Positions 39,245-48,325 of a stretch of 64,000 bases of DNA are shown piece by piece. This stretch comes from Burkholderia sp. Bp8963 (GTDB lineage Bacteria; Pseudomonadota; Gammaproteobacteria; Burkholderiales; Burkholderiaceae): the NCBI RefSeq assembly GCF_003854275.1, contig NZ_QTQP01000017.1:1-64000 (forward strand), read 5' to 3'. Positions within the stretch are counted from its first letter, which is position 1. Each line of letters starts with the position of its first letter. The notes beneath the pieces are model-generated. The model searched no databases, was not told the origin of the DNA, and saw nothing but the letters and a program-made list of their open reading frames with translations. The translations under genes were made by a program, and so were the position numbers.

Positions 39245-40429
39245 TCAACCAGTGGCCGCGCCGGCCAGTGGCAGGCCGGCACCCCATGCTCTGGCGAGCG
39301 CTTCGGTGTCGGCGATCGGATCGGCGCGCTGCGCGCTTGCGTCGCGTTCGCGGCATGCACGGGCATCGGTCGTGAACAGCATGCGAGCGAAGTCTCGTGC
39401 ATGCGTCGTAATGCGTGCGGTCTTTGCGTGGCGCCGCGCACCGAACAACGTCAGCGCGGCTGGCAGATCGATGTCGCCGCCGCCGATGCATCCGGCCAGA
39501 TGCCACGCGTCCTCGAACGCCTGGCAAGCACCCTGGCCCGACGTCGGTAGCGGCGCGTGCGCAGCGTCGCCGATCAACAGCACGTTGTCGCGGTGCCAGA
39601 CGTCGAGCGGATCGTGGTCGTACACCCGGATCTTCCGGACATCCTGCGCCGGCGTTGCGCGGATCACCGCGTCGATCGGCGCGGGCCACGAAGCGAACCG
39701 TTGCTCGACGACTGCCCGCGCATCGGGTTCCGGCACGTCGTCGGCCTCGTTCGCGTCGGCTGCCGCCGCCGCCCAGTACGCGGTATGCGGATCCAGCGCC
39801 ACGATGCCGAAGCGCTCGCCGATCCCCCAGTAGTCGCAGATCGCGATCACGTCCATCAGCGGCACCGCGCTTCGTGCAACGCCGATCCAGTTGACGAACC
39901 CCTGGTAGACCGGTGCGTTGTCGCCGCAGACGTAACGCCGCGCGACAGACTGCTTGCGGCCGTCGGCGCCGATGATCAGGTCGGCGCGAACGGATCGTCC
40001 GTCGTCCAGACGCACGGTCGCCAGGCCACCCGGGCCGGCTTCGATCGTCCGCGCGCCCGCGCCATAGCTGATCTCGATACCACGCGCCGCCAGTTGCCGA
40101 AGCAGGATCGACTGCAGATCACGGCGCAGGATCGAACGGGTCGGAAAGCCCATCAGCCGATCGAGATAGCGAACGTCCACATGACCGAGCGCGCAGCCTT
40201 GCCGATCGAGCTTGCGCATCGCACATGGCCGGCCGCCGGCCGCCGCGACCTCGGCCGAGAGGCCGAGCTCGGACAGCACGAAGCCCGCGTTCGGCCACAG
40301 GACCACGCCGGCGCCCATCGTTGCCGCCTCCGGCCGGCGCTCGTAAAGCCGCACACGGTGCCCGCGCAGCGACAGCGTCAGTGCCGCGCTCGCGCCCGCG
40401 ATGCCCGCGCCGAGAATCGCTATGTCCAT
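39245..40429 (-). CDS. FAD-dependent monooxygenase
   Basis: A 394-residue PHBH-fold flavoprotein hydroxylase. It has the FAD loop IAILGAGIAGASAALTLSLRG, the DG motif LIIGADGRKQSVAR and the GD motif VLLIGDAAHAPLPTSGQGACQA. Such enzymes hydroxylate aromatic or polycyclic substrates with NAD(P)H; the substrate is not predictable. ATG 40429 (MDIAILG) has GGAGCG just upstream. A LysR regulator is divergent across an intergenic palindrome, so it is probably the regulated target. It lies just beyond a tRNA gene in an accessory-like block. Confidence 0.88.
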   Translation of the reverse strand: MDIAILGAGIAGASAALTLSLRGHRVRLYERRPEAATMGAGVVLWPNAGFVLSELGLSAEVAAAGGRPCAMRKLDRQGCALGHVDVRYLDRLMGFPTRSILRRDLQSILLRQLAARGIEISYGAGARTIEAGPGGLATVRLDDGRSVRADLIIGADGRKQSVARRYVCGDNAPVYQGFVNWIGVARSAVPLMDVIAICDYWGIGERFGIVALDPHTAYWAAAAADANEADDVPEPDARAVVEQRFASWPAPIDAVIRATPAQDVRKIRVYDHDPLDVWHRDNVLLIGDAAHAPLPTSGQGACQAFEDAWHLAGCIGGGDIDLPAALTLFGARRHAKTARITTHARDFARMLFTTDARACRERDASAQRADPIADTEALARAWGAGLPLAGAATG

Positions 40430-40505
40430 CGTTCGCTCCATTCCATTTGCCAGTCGGCTGTTCAGTGACGACACGGTTCGGTTGCCCGTGTGTTTACCCG
40501 TCGGC

Positions 40506-40522
40506 GATCGTAAATTACGATC
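40506..40522. promoter_or_regulatory. LysR-type T-N11-A box between divergent genes
   Basis: GATCGTAAATTACGATC is a palindrome with 8-bp arms around a central A, and contains TCGTAAATTACGA, an exact T-N11-A LysR motif. It lies between the monooxygenase and LysR genes. Confidence 0.65.
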
Positions 40523-40578
40523 AAAAGCGGGATTAGATGCCGGATACGGAAAATTTTATGACCTCAAACGGGATAATC

Positions 40579-41496
40579 ATGCGGAGCAAGCTGGATCTGA
40601 ACGCGGTGCGCGTATTCGTATCGGTGGTCGATGAGGGCAGTTTCTCCGGTGCTGCGCGCGTGTTGTCGCTACCGGGTTCCAATGTCAGCCGCTACGTGTC
40701 GCAGCTCGAAGCGCGGCTTGGCGTGCGCCTGCTCGAACGCAGCACCCGGCATCTGCGGCTGACCGACCTGGGCCGGCTGCTGCACCAGCGAGCGAAGCCG
40801 ATGCTCGACGCGCTTGCTTTGGCCGAATGCGAACTCACGTCGCAGCAGACCGAACTGCGCGGCGCACTGAGGCTCTGCCTGCCCGGCGAGATTGGCCCCC
40901 GTGTGTTCGGCCCGATCATTTCCGAGTTCGCTCAGCGGCATCCGGCGATCGAGATCGATTGCGACACGAGCTTCGCGGGCGTCGCGGCGCTGCGCGACGA
41001 TGTCGACCTCGCGATCATCGTGAATCGCGGTGCGGTGGACGACAGTACGCTGATCGTGCGTCCGCTCGCCGACCTGCCGAGCGTCGTGGTTGTGTCGCCG
41101 GCGCTCGTCGCGCGGACGGGGTTGCCGAGCGACACGCAGCAACTGTGCAAGCTGCCGTGCATCACGACGCTGAGCACGCTGAAGGGGCGCCCGTGGCAGT
41201 TCGTCGACGCGGACGGCACAACCCGCAAGATCCCGGTGCAAAGCCGATACCGTGTCAACAGTGGCGAGATGGCACGCACCGCCGCGCTGGATGGCATAGG
41301 CTTCGCGATACTTGTGGAACGCAGCTGCCGCGCCGAACTCGCCGACGGTCGTCTCGTACGCGTGCCGCTGGAGATGAACGCAGCACCGCTGCAGTTGCTT
41401 GCGGTTTACAGCAACCGCAACTTCGTGTCCGCGAAGATCCGCGCATTGCTGGACCTGATACTGACCCGCCTCGACGGCATGCCGACAGCCGCTTGA
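40579..41496 (+). CDS. LysR family transcriptional regulator
   Basis: A 305-residue LTTR. The winged HTH is residues 1-65 (LDLNAVRVFVSVVDEGSFSG, GSNVSRYVSQLEARLGVRLLER), then a linker helix and a two-lobed effector-binding domain (residues 95-300). In-frame starts also exist at 40537 and 40558; 40579 leaves more room for the promoter beside the LysR box and matches usual family N-termini. Adjacent and divergent to the FAD monooxygenase gene, it probably regulates that gene and itself. Confidence 0.9.
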   Translation: MRSKLDLNAVRVFVSVVDEGSFSGAARVLSLPGSNVSRYVSQLEARLGVRLLERSTRHLRLTDLGRLLHQRAKPMLDALALAECELTSQQTELRGALRLCLPGEIGPRVFGPIISEFAQRHPAIEIDCDTSFAGVAALRDDVDLAIIVNRGAVDDSTLIVRPLADLPSVVVVSPALVARTGLPSDTQQLCKLPCITTLSTLKGRPWQFVDADGTTRKIPVQSRYRVNSGEMARTAALDGIGFAILVERSCRAELADGRLVRVPLEMNAAPLQLLAVYSNRNFVSAKIRALLDLILTRLDGMPTAA

Positions 41497-41620
41497 CGCG
41501 GAAATGCGCGCTTCGTGCCGGTCGCGATCGGCGCCCGGGGCGGGCGCCCGTTTTTAAAGTCCGACCGTGTTCGCCGTGAGGACGACGCGCATACCAGGAC
41601 GCGGCTCCGCGGTGGCCCGA

Positions 41621-42121
41621 CTACTTTTGCGCAGGCAGCAATGCCAGCGGACGATCTTCGTAGCTGACGGGCACCCAATCGTAGCCGGCGTCGGCCCGAC
41701 GGATATGCCCGATGCCGGGGAAGGGCAGGTGAGGCGCGGCAATCCATTCGTGCGTGGAGGCGGCTTGCGCGAAAGCGTCTTCACGCACCCCCTCGGCCAG
41801 CCCGGAATCCGTATCGAATGCAACGGTGATCGAAGGATCGGCAAACTGCACGAGCGAATGAATCGCGTCGCCGATGAAGCGGATCTTCTGGCCCTGGCTC
41901 TCGAGCGTGTAGATGGCGCTGCCCGGCGTATGCCCCGGATGCACCGCGCCGACGATCCCCGGCAGAATCTCCTCCGATCCCGAAAATGGCTTGAGCTTGC
42001 CCAGATCCGCGTAGGGCTGCAGCATCCTTGCTGCGATCGCCGACGCCTTCGCATCGGCGTTCGCCACGCCGGCCGCCATGACCAGCCCGGTGAGGGCGCC
42101 GATTGCGAGATAGGGTTTCAC
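41621..42121 (-). pseudogene. Internally deleted metallo-beta-lactamase-fold hydrolase (secreted)
   Basis: A 166-residue frame with a good signal peptide (MKPYLAIGALTGLVMAAGVA) joined directly to the second half of an MBL-fold hydrolase. GAVHPGHTPGSAIYTLESQG (late metal-ligand histidine) and FIGDAIH (metal-ligand aspartate) are present. The first half, which should carry the HxHxDH metal site, is missing. Full-length relatives have roughly 300 residues. The frame is intact, so either an in-frame deletion made a dead enzyme or a truncated protein persists. It lies between the LysR and NmrA-like genes. Confidence 0.65.
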
Positions 42122-42193
42122 TTCAAGACTCCGGAAGAACGGAAAGCACCGGACCGACGGGCCACGGAGGTCGGCGCCGGGCCGGTCGGGAGG

Positions 42194-43084
42194 TTACGGG
42201 GCCGGGCGCAGGCCGAGCAGTACCGGCGCAACCTCTGAAAACGGCACGCTTCCTGCCACGTGGGTGGTGCCCGTGTCGCTGGCGAAGCTGATGTGCTCGT
42301 TGTTGAGGGAGCGAGTCATCTCGATGAATCCGGCGAGCGCCGTTTCGGAGAACCGGCCGCCCTGCGCGAGCGCGCCGCGCCACGAAGATTCTTCGACGAT
42401 GACGGCCCGGACAGGGCGGCCGAGCGCCTGTTCGAAGGCGGCGGCAATCTCGTTCGGACTGTATTGTGCCGGCCCTTCCAGCGCCACGGTCCTGGTGCCG
42501 CTCCAGTCTTCGCGCAAGGTCTCGGCCGCCACCCGGCCGATATCCCGCGTGGCCACCATCGGGATCGCGCGGTCGAGCGGCGCGAGGAAGCTGGGCAAGA
42601 TCCCTTCGTTCAGTACGGAATCGACCATCCCGGCCCAGTTTTCCATGAAATAGGCGGCACGCAGAAAGGCCATCGGGATGTCCAGTCGGCTGAGGCGCTG
42701 TTCCATCGTCCGGTTGTTCGCGATCACACCGATGCCGCTCGCCTGGTCCGCGCCGACCGAGGACAGCAGCACGAGCTTCGGCAGGCGCGCCGCTTCGGCG
42801 GCCTGCGCGGCCGCGTCGGCGACCCGTTCCACGTAGCGGTAGATATCCTTCAGCGCATAGCTCGGCGGGCTGACCAGGTAGGCGCCCCGGGCTCTGGAGA
42901 AAGCACGGGTCAATGCCGCTGCGTCGGTCAGGTCGGCCACGGCTACCTCCGCCCCCAGGCGCTCCCAGTGCTCGCTGTGGGCTGGATTGCGCACGACTAC
43001 CCGCACGCGCTCGCCAGCGGCCAGCAGCGTGCGAGCGGCAACCGCACCGGTCCGCCCCGTAACTCCAGTGACAACGTATGTCAT
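42194..43084 (-). CDS. NmrA-like NAD(P)-binding reductase
   Basis: A 296-residue atypical short-chain dehydrogenase. YVVTGVTGRTGAVAARTLL carries the GxxGxxG dinucleotide loop, and VRVVVRNPAH suits NADPH. LPKLVLLSSVGADQASGIG is the central strand. No Tyr-xxx-Lys catalytic pair is obvious, as in NmrA/HSCARG-type sensors and quinone-oxidoreductase-like proteins. Start 43084 (MTYVVTG) is family-like. It is divergent from a second LysR gene that probably regulates it. Confidence 0.88.
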   Translation of the reverse strand: MTYVVTGVTGRTGAVAARTLLAAGERVRVVVRNPAHSEHWERLGAEVAVADLTDAAALTRAFSRARGAYLVSPPSYALKDIYRYVERVADAAAQAAEAARLPKLVLLSSVGADQASGIGVIANNRTMEQRLSRLDIPMAFLRAAYFMENWAGMVDSVLNEGILPSFLAPLDRAIPMVATRDIGRVAAETLREDWSGTRTVALEGPAQYSPNEIAAAFEQALGRPVRAVIVEESSWRGALAQGGRFSETALAGFIEMTRSLNNEHISFASDTGTTHVAGSVPFSEVAPVLLGLRPAP

Positions 43085-43153
43085 GTTTCTCACCACCGCT
43101 CCAAGGTTTTGGTGAGAATCATCATATGTTTCGCGTTGTCATTTCTCAAATGC

Positions 43154-44089
43154 ATGAGTAGCATCTTCGCCATGCATGAAGTGGATCTTCGTTCGGTCGA
43201 CCTGAACCTGCTGAAATTCCTCGGCGCGCTGCTCGACGAGCATAGCGTCACGCGCGCCGGCGCCAGGCTCGGCTTGAGCCAGCCGGCTGCCAGCCGCGCG
43301 CTGGGCCGGCTGCGCGAGTTGCTCAAGGATCGCGTGGTCGTGCGCACGCCGAAAGGGCTGGAGTCCACGCCCAGGGCGCTCGCGCTGGCGCCCATCGTGG
43401 AGCGGCTGCTGGAGGACGTGCGCAACATCGTTGCGCCCGCCGTGTTCGATCCGGCTACCGCGCGGCATCACTTCAGGATCGCCAGCATCGATCACATGGC
43501 GCTGATGATGATGCCCGGCCTGGTCGCGCGGCTGGAGCAGGCCGCGCCTGGCGTGACGCTGGAGATCCCGGTCCGGCGCGGCACCAACGTGGAGGCCATC
43601 GCGCGGGGAGAGGCGGACGTCGCCCTCGGCGTGTACGCCGACGACATGCTGTCCGCAGGCTTCTATCGCCGCAAGCTGTATGACGAGGATCTGGTCTGCG
43701 TCGTCCGCCGCGGCCACCCGATCCTGTCCGTCGAGCTGACGCCGGAGCGCTTCGCTGCGCTGTCGCACGTGCTGGTGACCATCACGGGCCAGGGGAGCAC
43801 GCAAGTGGACACCGCACTGGCCCGGCTGGGCTTGCGTCGAACGGTTGCCGTGCGCCTGCCTCATTTCCTCGTTGCGCCGATGATCGTGGCCGCGAGCCAT
43901 CTGGTTCTCACGTTGCCGAGGCGTCTGGCCGCGCGCATGGCGTCCGCCGCGCCGCTCGAAATCGTCGCGTTGCCGCTGGCACTGGACGCGGTCTCGCCGT
44001 CCATGATCTGGCACGAGCGAACGCACGACGCACCTGCCCATGCATGGCTGCGTCGCCAGATCATGGACATCGCCCAGGAACGCGGCTGA
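43154..44089 (+). CDS. LysR family transcriptional regulator
   Basis: A 311-residue LTTR with HTH residues in VDLNLLKFLGALLDEHSVTR and GLSQPAASRALGRLRELLKD, followed by the effector domain (ARHHFRIASIDHMALMMMPG onward). This NodD-like spacing (PAASRALGRLRE) is typical of regulators of aromatic or drug-responsive genes. ATG 43172 is an alternative start. It is divergent from the NmrA-like reductase with only about 70 bases between, so the promoters overlap. Confidence 0.9.
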   Translation: MSSIFAMHEVDLRSVDLNLLKFLGALLDEHSVTRAGARLGLSQPAASRALGRLRELLKDRVVVRTPKGLESTPRALALAPIVERLLEDVRNIVAPAVFDPATARHHFRIASIDHMALMMMPGLVARLEQAAPGVTLEIPVRRGTNVEAIARGEADVALGVYADDMLSAGFYRRKLYDEDLVCVVRRGHPILSVELTPERFAALSHVLVTITGQGSTQVDTALARLGLRRTVAVRLPHFLVAPMIVAASHLVLTLPRRLAARMASAAPLEIVALPLALDAVSPSMIWHERTHDAPAHAWLRRQIMDIAQERG

Positions 44090-44237
44090 TGCCGATCGTT
44101 CAGGTTCCCGCACGCGGCTCGTGACCAATCGCGCCAATCGTTTTCCTCTGCTTTAAGCCGTCAGTTTGCGCGCCGTTAACAGGGCTTGGCGTCATGCGTC
44201 CACGTCGCGACGCCGCCCCCTGTCGATTCAAGGCCCC

Positions 44238-45779
44238 ATGAAGCTGAGCTACAAGATCCCCTTCGCATTTGCCGTTGCGCTGCTGCTGATGCTGTCCGGC
44301 GCGCTGTATGGCATTCACATCCTCAATCGCTCGATCGATACGTTCGCAAACGACGTGCGGACGAACGTCGCCAACGAACGGCTCGTGTCGGCCACCCTCG
44401 TGCAGTTCAAGCTGCAGGTCCAGGAATGGAAGGACACGCTGCTGCGCGGCAAGCAGCCCGACAAGCTGGACAAGTACTGGAGCGCGTTCCAGACGCGCGA
44501 GCGCACGGTCGACACGCTTGCCGCGCAGCTCGACAGGCAATTGCCGCCCGGCGAAAGCCGCACGCTCGTCGAACAGTTCATGCGCGCGCATGCGGCGATG
44601 GGCGACGGCTACCGGCGCGGTTTCGACGCGTTCACGGCAGCCGGTTTCGAGCCGGCGGCCGGTGACGCGGCGGTCGCGGGCGTCGATCGCGAGCCGGCCG
44701 CGCTGCTCGAGCGCGCCGCGAAGACCATCGCCGACGAAAGCGCCGCGGTGTCCGCGCAAGCGAGCCGCGACGCACGGCACGCGACCGCCGCGAGCATCGT
44801 GCTGATGCTCGTCGTGCTGGGCATCGCGATGCTCGGGGCGTTCCTGTTCAGCCGCGCGATCCTGCGGCCGCTCGATGCGGCCGTCGCGTGTGCGAAGGCG
44901 GTGGCCGCTGGCGACCTGACGCGCGAAGTCGATGCGAGCGGCCGCGACGAGATCGCCGAATTGCTGCGCGCATTGCAGACGATGCGCGCGAGCCTGTCGG
45001 GCGTCGTGCTCGAGGTCCGCACGCACGCGGAAGCGGTCGCGGCAGCGAGTGCGGAGATTGCGGCGGGCAATCACGACCTGTCCGCGCGCACCGAAGCGCA
45101 GGCCGCGTCGCTGGAAGAAACCGCGGCGAGCATGGAGCAACTGACGGGCGTCGTGCGGCAGTCGGCCGAAAACGCACAGCACGCGGCGCGGCTTGCCGAC
45201 GACGCGTCCGGCATCGCGTCGGCCGGCGGCGGCGTGATGACGCAGGCGGTCGACACGATGAACGGGATCGCCGACAGCGCGGCGAAGGTCGGCGAGATCA
45301 TCGCGGTGATCGACGGGATCGCGTTCCAGACCAACATCCTCGCGCTGAACGCGGCGGTCGAGGCCGCGCGTGCGGGCGAGCAGGGCCGCGGCTTCGCCGT
45401 TGTCGCATCCGAAGTGCGCACGCTCGCGCAGCGCAGCGCGGCCGCCGCGAAGGAGATCAAGGGGCTGATCGAGCAGTCGACGCGGCGCGTCGGCGCCGGG
45501 GCGGCACTGATCGGCCGCGCGGGCGAGTCGATTCACGAGATCGTCGCCGCGGCGCGGCGGGTCACGGCGATCGTCGCGGAGATTTCGTCGGCAGCGCAGG
45601 AGCAGAGCGGCGGGATCCAGCAGGTCAACGTCGCGGTCACGCAGATGGACGCCGCGACGCAGCACAATGCGGCGCTCGTCGAGCAGGCGTCGGCGGCGAC
45701 GCAGGCGCTCGCGGAGCAGGCGCGGGCGCTGCGGCACGCGGTAGCGGTGTTCAGGCTGCCCGACACGGTGGCGGCGTGA
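44238..45779 (+). CDS. Methyl-accepting chemotaxis protein
   Basis: A 513-residue chemoreceptor: helix 1 (residues 7-28), a periplasmic four-helix-type sensor (30-190), helix 2 (about 195-217), a HAMP domain ([21 protein letters not shown] onward) and a long signalling coiled coil. The highly conserved hairpin tip is [20 protein letters not shown]. There is no C-terminal CheR-tethering pentapeptide. Start 44238 (MKLSYKIPF) precedes helix 1. Ligand unknown; no che genes are nearby. Confidence 0.93.
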   Translation: MKLSYKIPFAFAVALLLMLSGALYGIHILNRSIDTFANDVRTNVANERLVSATLVQFKLQVQEWKDTLLRGKQPDKLDKYWSAFQTRERTVDTLAAQLDRQLPPGESRTLVEQFMRAHAAMGDGYRRGFDAFTAAGFEPAAGDAAVAGVDREPAALLERAAKTIADESAAVSAQASRDARHATAASIVLMLVVLGIAMLGAFLFSRAILRPLDAAVACAKAVAAGDLTREVDASGRDEIAELLRALQTMRASLSGVVLEVRTHAEAVAAASAEIAAGNHDLSARTEAQAASLEETAASMEQLTGVVRQSAENAQHAARLADDASGIASAGGGVMTQAVDTMNGIADSAAKVGEIIAVIDGIAFQTNILALNAAVEAARAGEQGRGFAVVASEVRTLAQRSAAAAKEIKGLIEQSTRRVGAGAALIGRAGESIHEIVAAARRVTAIVAEISSAAQEQSGGIQQVNVAVTQMDAATQHNAALVEQASAATQALAEQARALRHAVAVFRLPDTVAA

Positions 45780-45818
45780 GCCGGGTGCCGCCACCCGAAC
45801 CCCCGACCCGCCGCACCC

Positions 45819-46979
45819 TCAGCCCGCCGCCGCGTACTGCGCGAGCACCTTCTGACGGATCGACGGCTTGATGTTCGACTGCGCCATGTTGCCGCCGTAG
45901 TGCGCGACCACGCGCGGGTTCATCACGCGATACCAGAGCGGCGGGATGTAGGCGAACAGGATCATCGTCGCGTAACCGGCCGGCAACTGCGGCGAATCGT
46001 CGAAATGGCGCAGCGCCTGGTACGACCGGGTCGGATTCGCGTGATGGTCGGCATGCCGCTGCAGCTGGTACAGGAACAGGTTCGTCACGACGTGGTTGCT
46101 GTTCCACGAATGCTGCGGCGTGCAGCGCTCGTAGCGGCCGCTCGGCAGCTTCCGGCGTCCGAGCCCGTAATGCTCGACATAGTTCACGACCTCGAGCAGC
46201 GACGCGCCGTATGCCGCCTGGATCAGCAGGAACGGAATCACGACCTTGCCGAACAGCGCGATCGCGACGCCCCATACGACGACCGTCATCGCCCACGCAT
46301 GCAGGACCTCGTTGCGCCAGGTCCATGGCGACTTGCCGAGCCGCGCGAGGCGGGTCTGTTCCAGATGCCATGCGGAGCGGATGCTGCCGACGACGGTGCG
46401 CGGCAGGAACGCCCAGAACGATTCGCCGAAGCGGGCGCTCGCCGGATCGTCGATGGTCGCGACACGGACGTGATGGCCGCGGTTGTGCTCGACGAAGAAG
46501 TGCCCGTACGCGACCGGCGCGAGCGTGATCTTCGCGAGCCAGCGCTCGAAGCGGCTGGTCTTGTGCCCGAGTTCGTGCGCGGTATTGATCGAGATGCCGG
46601 TCGCCGCGCCGAGCGACAGCGCGAAGCCGACGTAGTCGTACCACGCGAGCGCATGCGTGGCGACGATCCACGCGCAGACGAAGAACGCGACGTATTCGAC
46701 GAGCGTCGCGAGATAGACGATCAACCGGTAGTAGCGCTCCTTCTCGAGCCGGGACACGATTTCGTCCGGGGGATTGTCGCGATCGTCGCCGATCAGCGTA
46801 TCGAGGATCGGGATCACGCCGAACGCGAACAGCGGCCCGAACCACCAGAACACGTGCAGGCCCGTCGACAGCGCGAGCTGGGCCGCCAGGATCGGCAGCG
46901 TGATCGTCAGCGCGCCGAGCAGCCACAGGTAACGCTTGCCATCCGACCAGCTCGACGCCGATCCGTCGGTCATTGCCAT
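45819..46979 (-). CDS. alkB: Alkane 1-monooxygenase AlkB
   Basis: A 386-residue membrane di-iron hydroxylase with about six helices. It has all the histidine boxes of the family: HELGHK, EHNRGHH, NYVEHYG and LQRHADHH. It hydroxylates the terminal carbon of n-alkanes using electrons from rubredoxin. No rubredoxin or rubredoxin reductase gene is adjacent, so electron partners must be elsewhere. ATG 46979 has GGAGGGAG upstream. A sigma-70-like promoter is visible about 120 bases upstream. Confidence 0.94.
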   Translation of the reverse strand: MAMTDGSASSWSDGKRYLWLLGALTITLPILAAQLALSTGLHVFWWFGPLFAFGVIPILDTLIGDDRDNPPDEIVSRLEKERYYRLIVYLATLVEYVAFFVCAWIVATHALAWYDYVGFALSLGAATGISINTAHELGHKTSRFERWLAKITLAPVAYGHFFVEHNRGHHVRVATIDDPASARFGESFWAFLPRTVVGSIRSAWHLEQTRLARLGKSPWTWRNEVLHAWAMTVVVWGVAIALFGKVVIPFLLIQAAYGASLLEVVNYVEHYGLGRRKLPSGRYERCTPQHSWNSNHVVTNLFLYQLQRHADHHANPTRSYQALRHFDDSPQLPAGYATMILFAYIPPLWYRVMNPRVVAHYGGNMAQSNIKPSIRQKVLAQYAAAG

Positions 46980-47672
46980 TGTCTCCCTCCTGTCGGCCGG
47001 ACTTCGCGCCCGGCCCGATACGAAGCGGTTCGAATCCATCGTTGGTCCGCGCCGCATGCGCGCGACACCGGGTCTTGGCCCCGGATCGTGACCCGCGTCT
47101 GCCAGTTATACGATTCGCGTCCGACCAATTTCAACCCGCGCGCTAGGCGGGAAACTCCAAACGGCGGGGTGCCGGCGGCGCGGGCGGGGAAGGGCGCGCA
47201 CGCGGTGATTGAAACAGACAGGAAGCGCGATTTCCCCTGGCCAGGACGGAACGTTCGTCAGACGAAAACGGGGCGGCTCCTAACCCGTGCGTCCGGTGTG
47301 TGTGCCAAGCAACAAATGTTGCGTCGCAATAAAATCGCTGACGCGAATCGCGTTTCGTTCGATATCCGATCGACTGTCCTGCATGGAATTTCGGCGCGGC
47401 CGGCTGAACGTGCGTGGCGCGTCGCGCTGACGCGCCCGTCAGTCAAGGTGCCCGGCCGGCGGGCCAGCGCTGATACGAGCCGTTGATGGCCGCGGCGCAC
47501 GGTCTGGCAGCGATGTTGCATATGCACAGCAGGGCGCGTGCGATGGCGCAACCGGGCGGTTGCAACGCCTGTTGCCTTTCGATTCGCGCCGGCATTTGAA
47601 AATAACGATTTGACTCATACCCCGCTTTCGGTTGAAGCTAGTAACTTGCTGTCCGAAGGGGGCTGTGCCTGC
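46980..47672. other. Long non-coding region between alkB and the GNAT gene
   Basis: 693 bases between divergent genes with no supported ORF; frames crossing it are Arg-rich shadows. It holds the alkB promoter at 47105-47134 and a short GCAACA-AA-TGTTGC palindrome at 47309-47322. The segment 47300-47370 and 47585-47650 are noticeably less GC-rich than the flanks. Confidence 0.45.
47105..47134 (-). promoter_or_regulatory. Predicted alkB promoter
   Basis: Minus strand TTGAAA (47134-47129), an 18-bp spacer and TATAAC (47110-47105). Confidence 0.6.
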
Positions 47673-48185
47673 ATGAGTTCGATCTTGACCGTTCGTCGTA
47701 TCGTTGCCGACCAGGGCGGCGTGTATCGCGAACTCCGCGCCGCATCGCTGCGCGAGCCCTACGCGCCCGGCGAAGCGCCGGAGGCCGAATTGCTGAACGT
47801 CGATTCCGACGCGGCGGCGGCCATTGCCGCGCAGCGCGCGACGTCCGATCAGTCGACGACGTTCCTGCTGTATACCGAAGGCCATCCGGCCGGCATGATC
47901 GGCGCGTATTTCGACAATACGCCCGAGCATCGCGCATTCGTCAGCGAGCTGTGGGTCGCGCACGCGGTGCGCCACCTGCGCGGTGGCCTGCTGCTCGTCG
48001 AGACGGCGAGCGCGTGGCTCGCCGAACGCGGCGCGCAGGACATCTACGCATGGATCGCCGACGCGAACCGTAACGCGATCCGCTTCTACGAGCGCGCCGG
48101 CTTCGGCAACACCGGCGAGCATGCGCCGATCGCGCGGATGCCCGGCGCGATGAAGACGCTGTTCGTGTCGCGGGTGAAACACTGA
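47673..48185 (+). CDS. GNAT family N-acetyltransferase
   Basis: A 170-residue acetyl-CoA-dependent acyltransferase-fold protein. The central VSELWVAHAVRHLRGGLLLV region corresponds to the acetyl-CoA-binding strand and loop (degenerate Q/RxxGxG/A), and IADANRNAIRFYERAGF is the classic motif B. Acceptor unknown. Start 47673 (MSSILTVRRIVAD) is preceded by a GAAGGGGG purine run at some distance. Monocistronic, upstream of minC. Confidence 0.85.
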   Translation: MSSILTVRRIVADQGGVYRELRAASLREPYAPGEAPEAELLNVDSDAAAAIAAQRATSDQSTTFLLYTEGHPAGMIGAYFDNTPEHRAFVSELWVAHAVRHLRGGLLLVETASAWLAERGAQDIYAWIADANRNAIRFYERAGFGNTGEHAPIARMPGAMKTLFVSRVKH

Positions 48186-48226
48186 CGTGCGGGGCGGCGT
48201 CCGCCGGGCCACCCAGCCCCGAAGCG

Positions 48227-48260
48227 CGACGCCTGTTACACGACGCCTGTTGCGCGACGC
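48227..48260. repeat. Tandem 14-bp repeats upstream of minC
   Basis: Units CGACGCCTGTTACA (48227-48240) and CGACGCCTGTTGCG (48241-48254) are followed by a partial CGACGC. GACGCCTGT recurs at 48286-48294, overlapping a TAAAAT hexamer. Confidence 0.7.
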
Positions 48261-48325
48261 CCCAAAATTAATGGCCCGTCGCGTGGACGCCTGTAAAATA
48301 CGCAAAAATTTTTTGCAGAGTGTCC

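Noticed and set aside
47258-47551. 97-codon minus-strand ORF in the alkB-GNAT gap
   Set aside because: Arg/Cys/Ser-rich composition with no start signals; looks like a chance frame.
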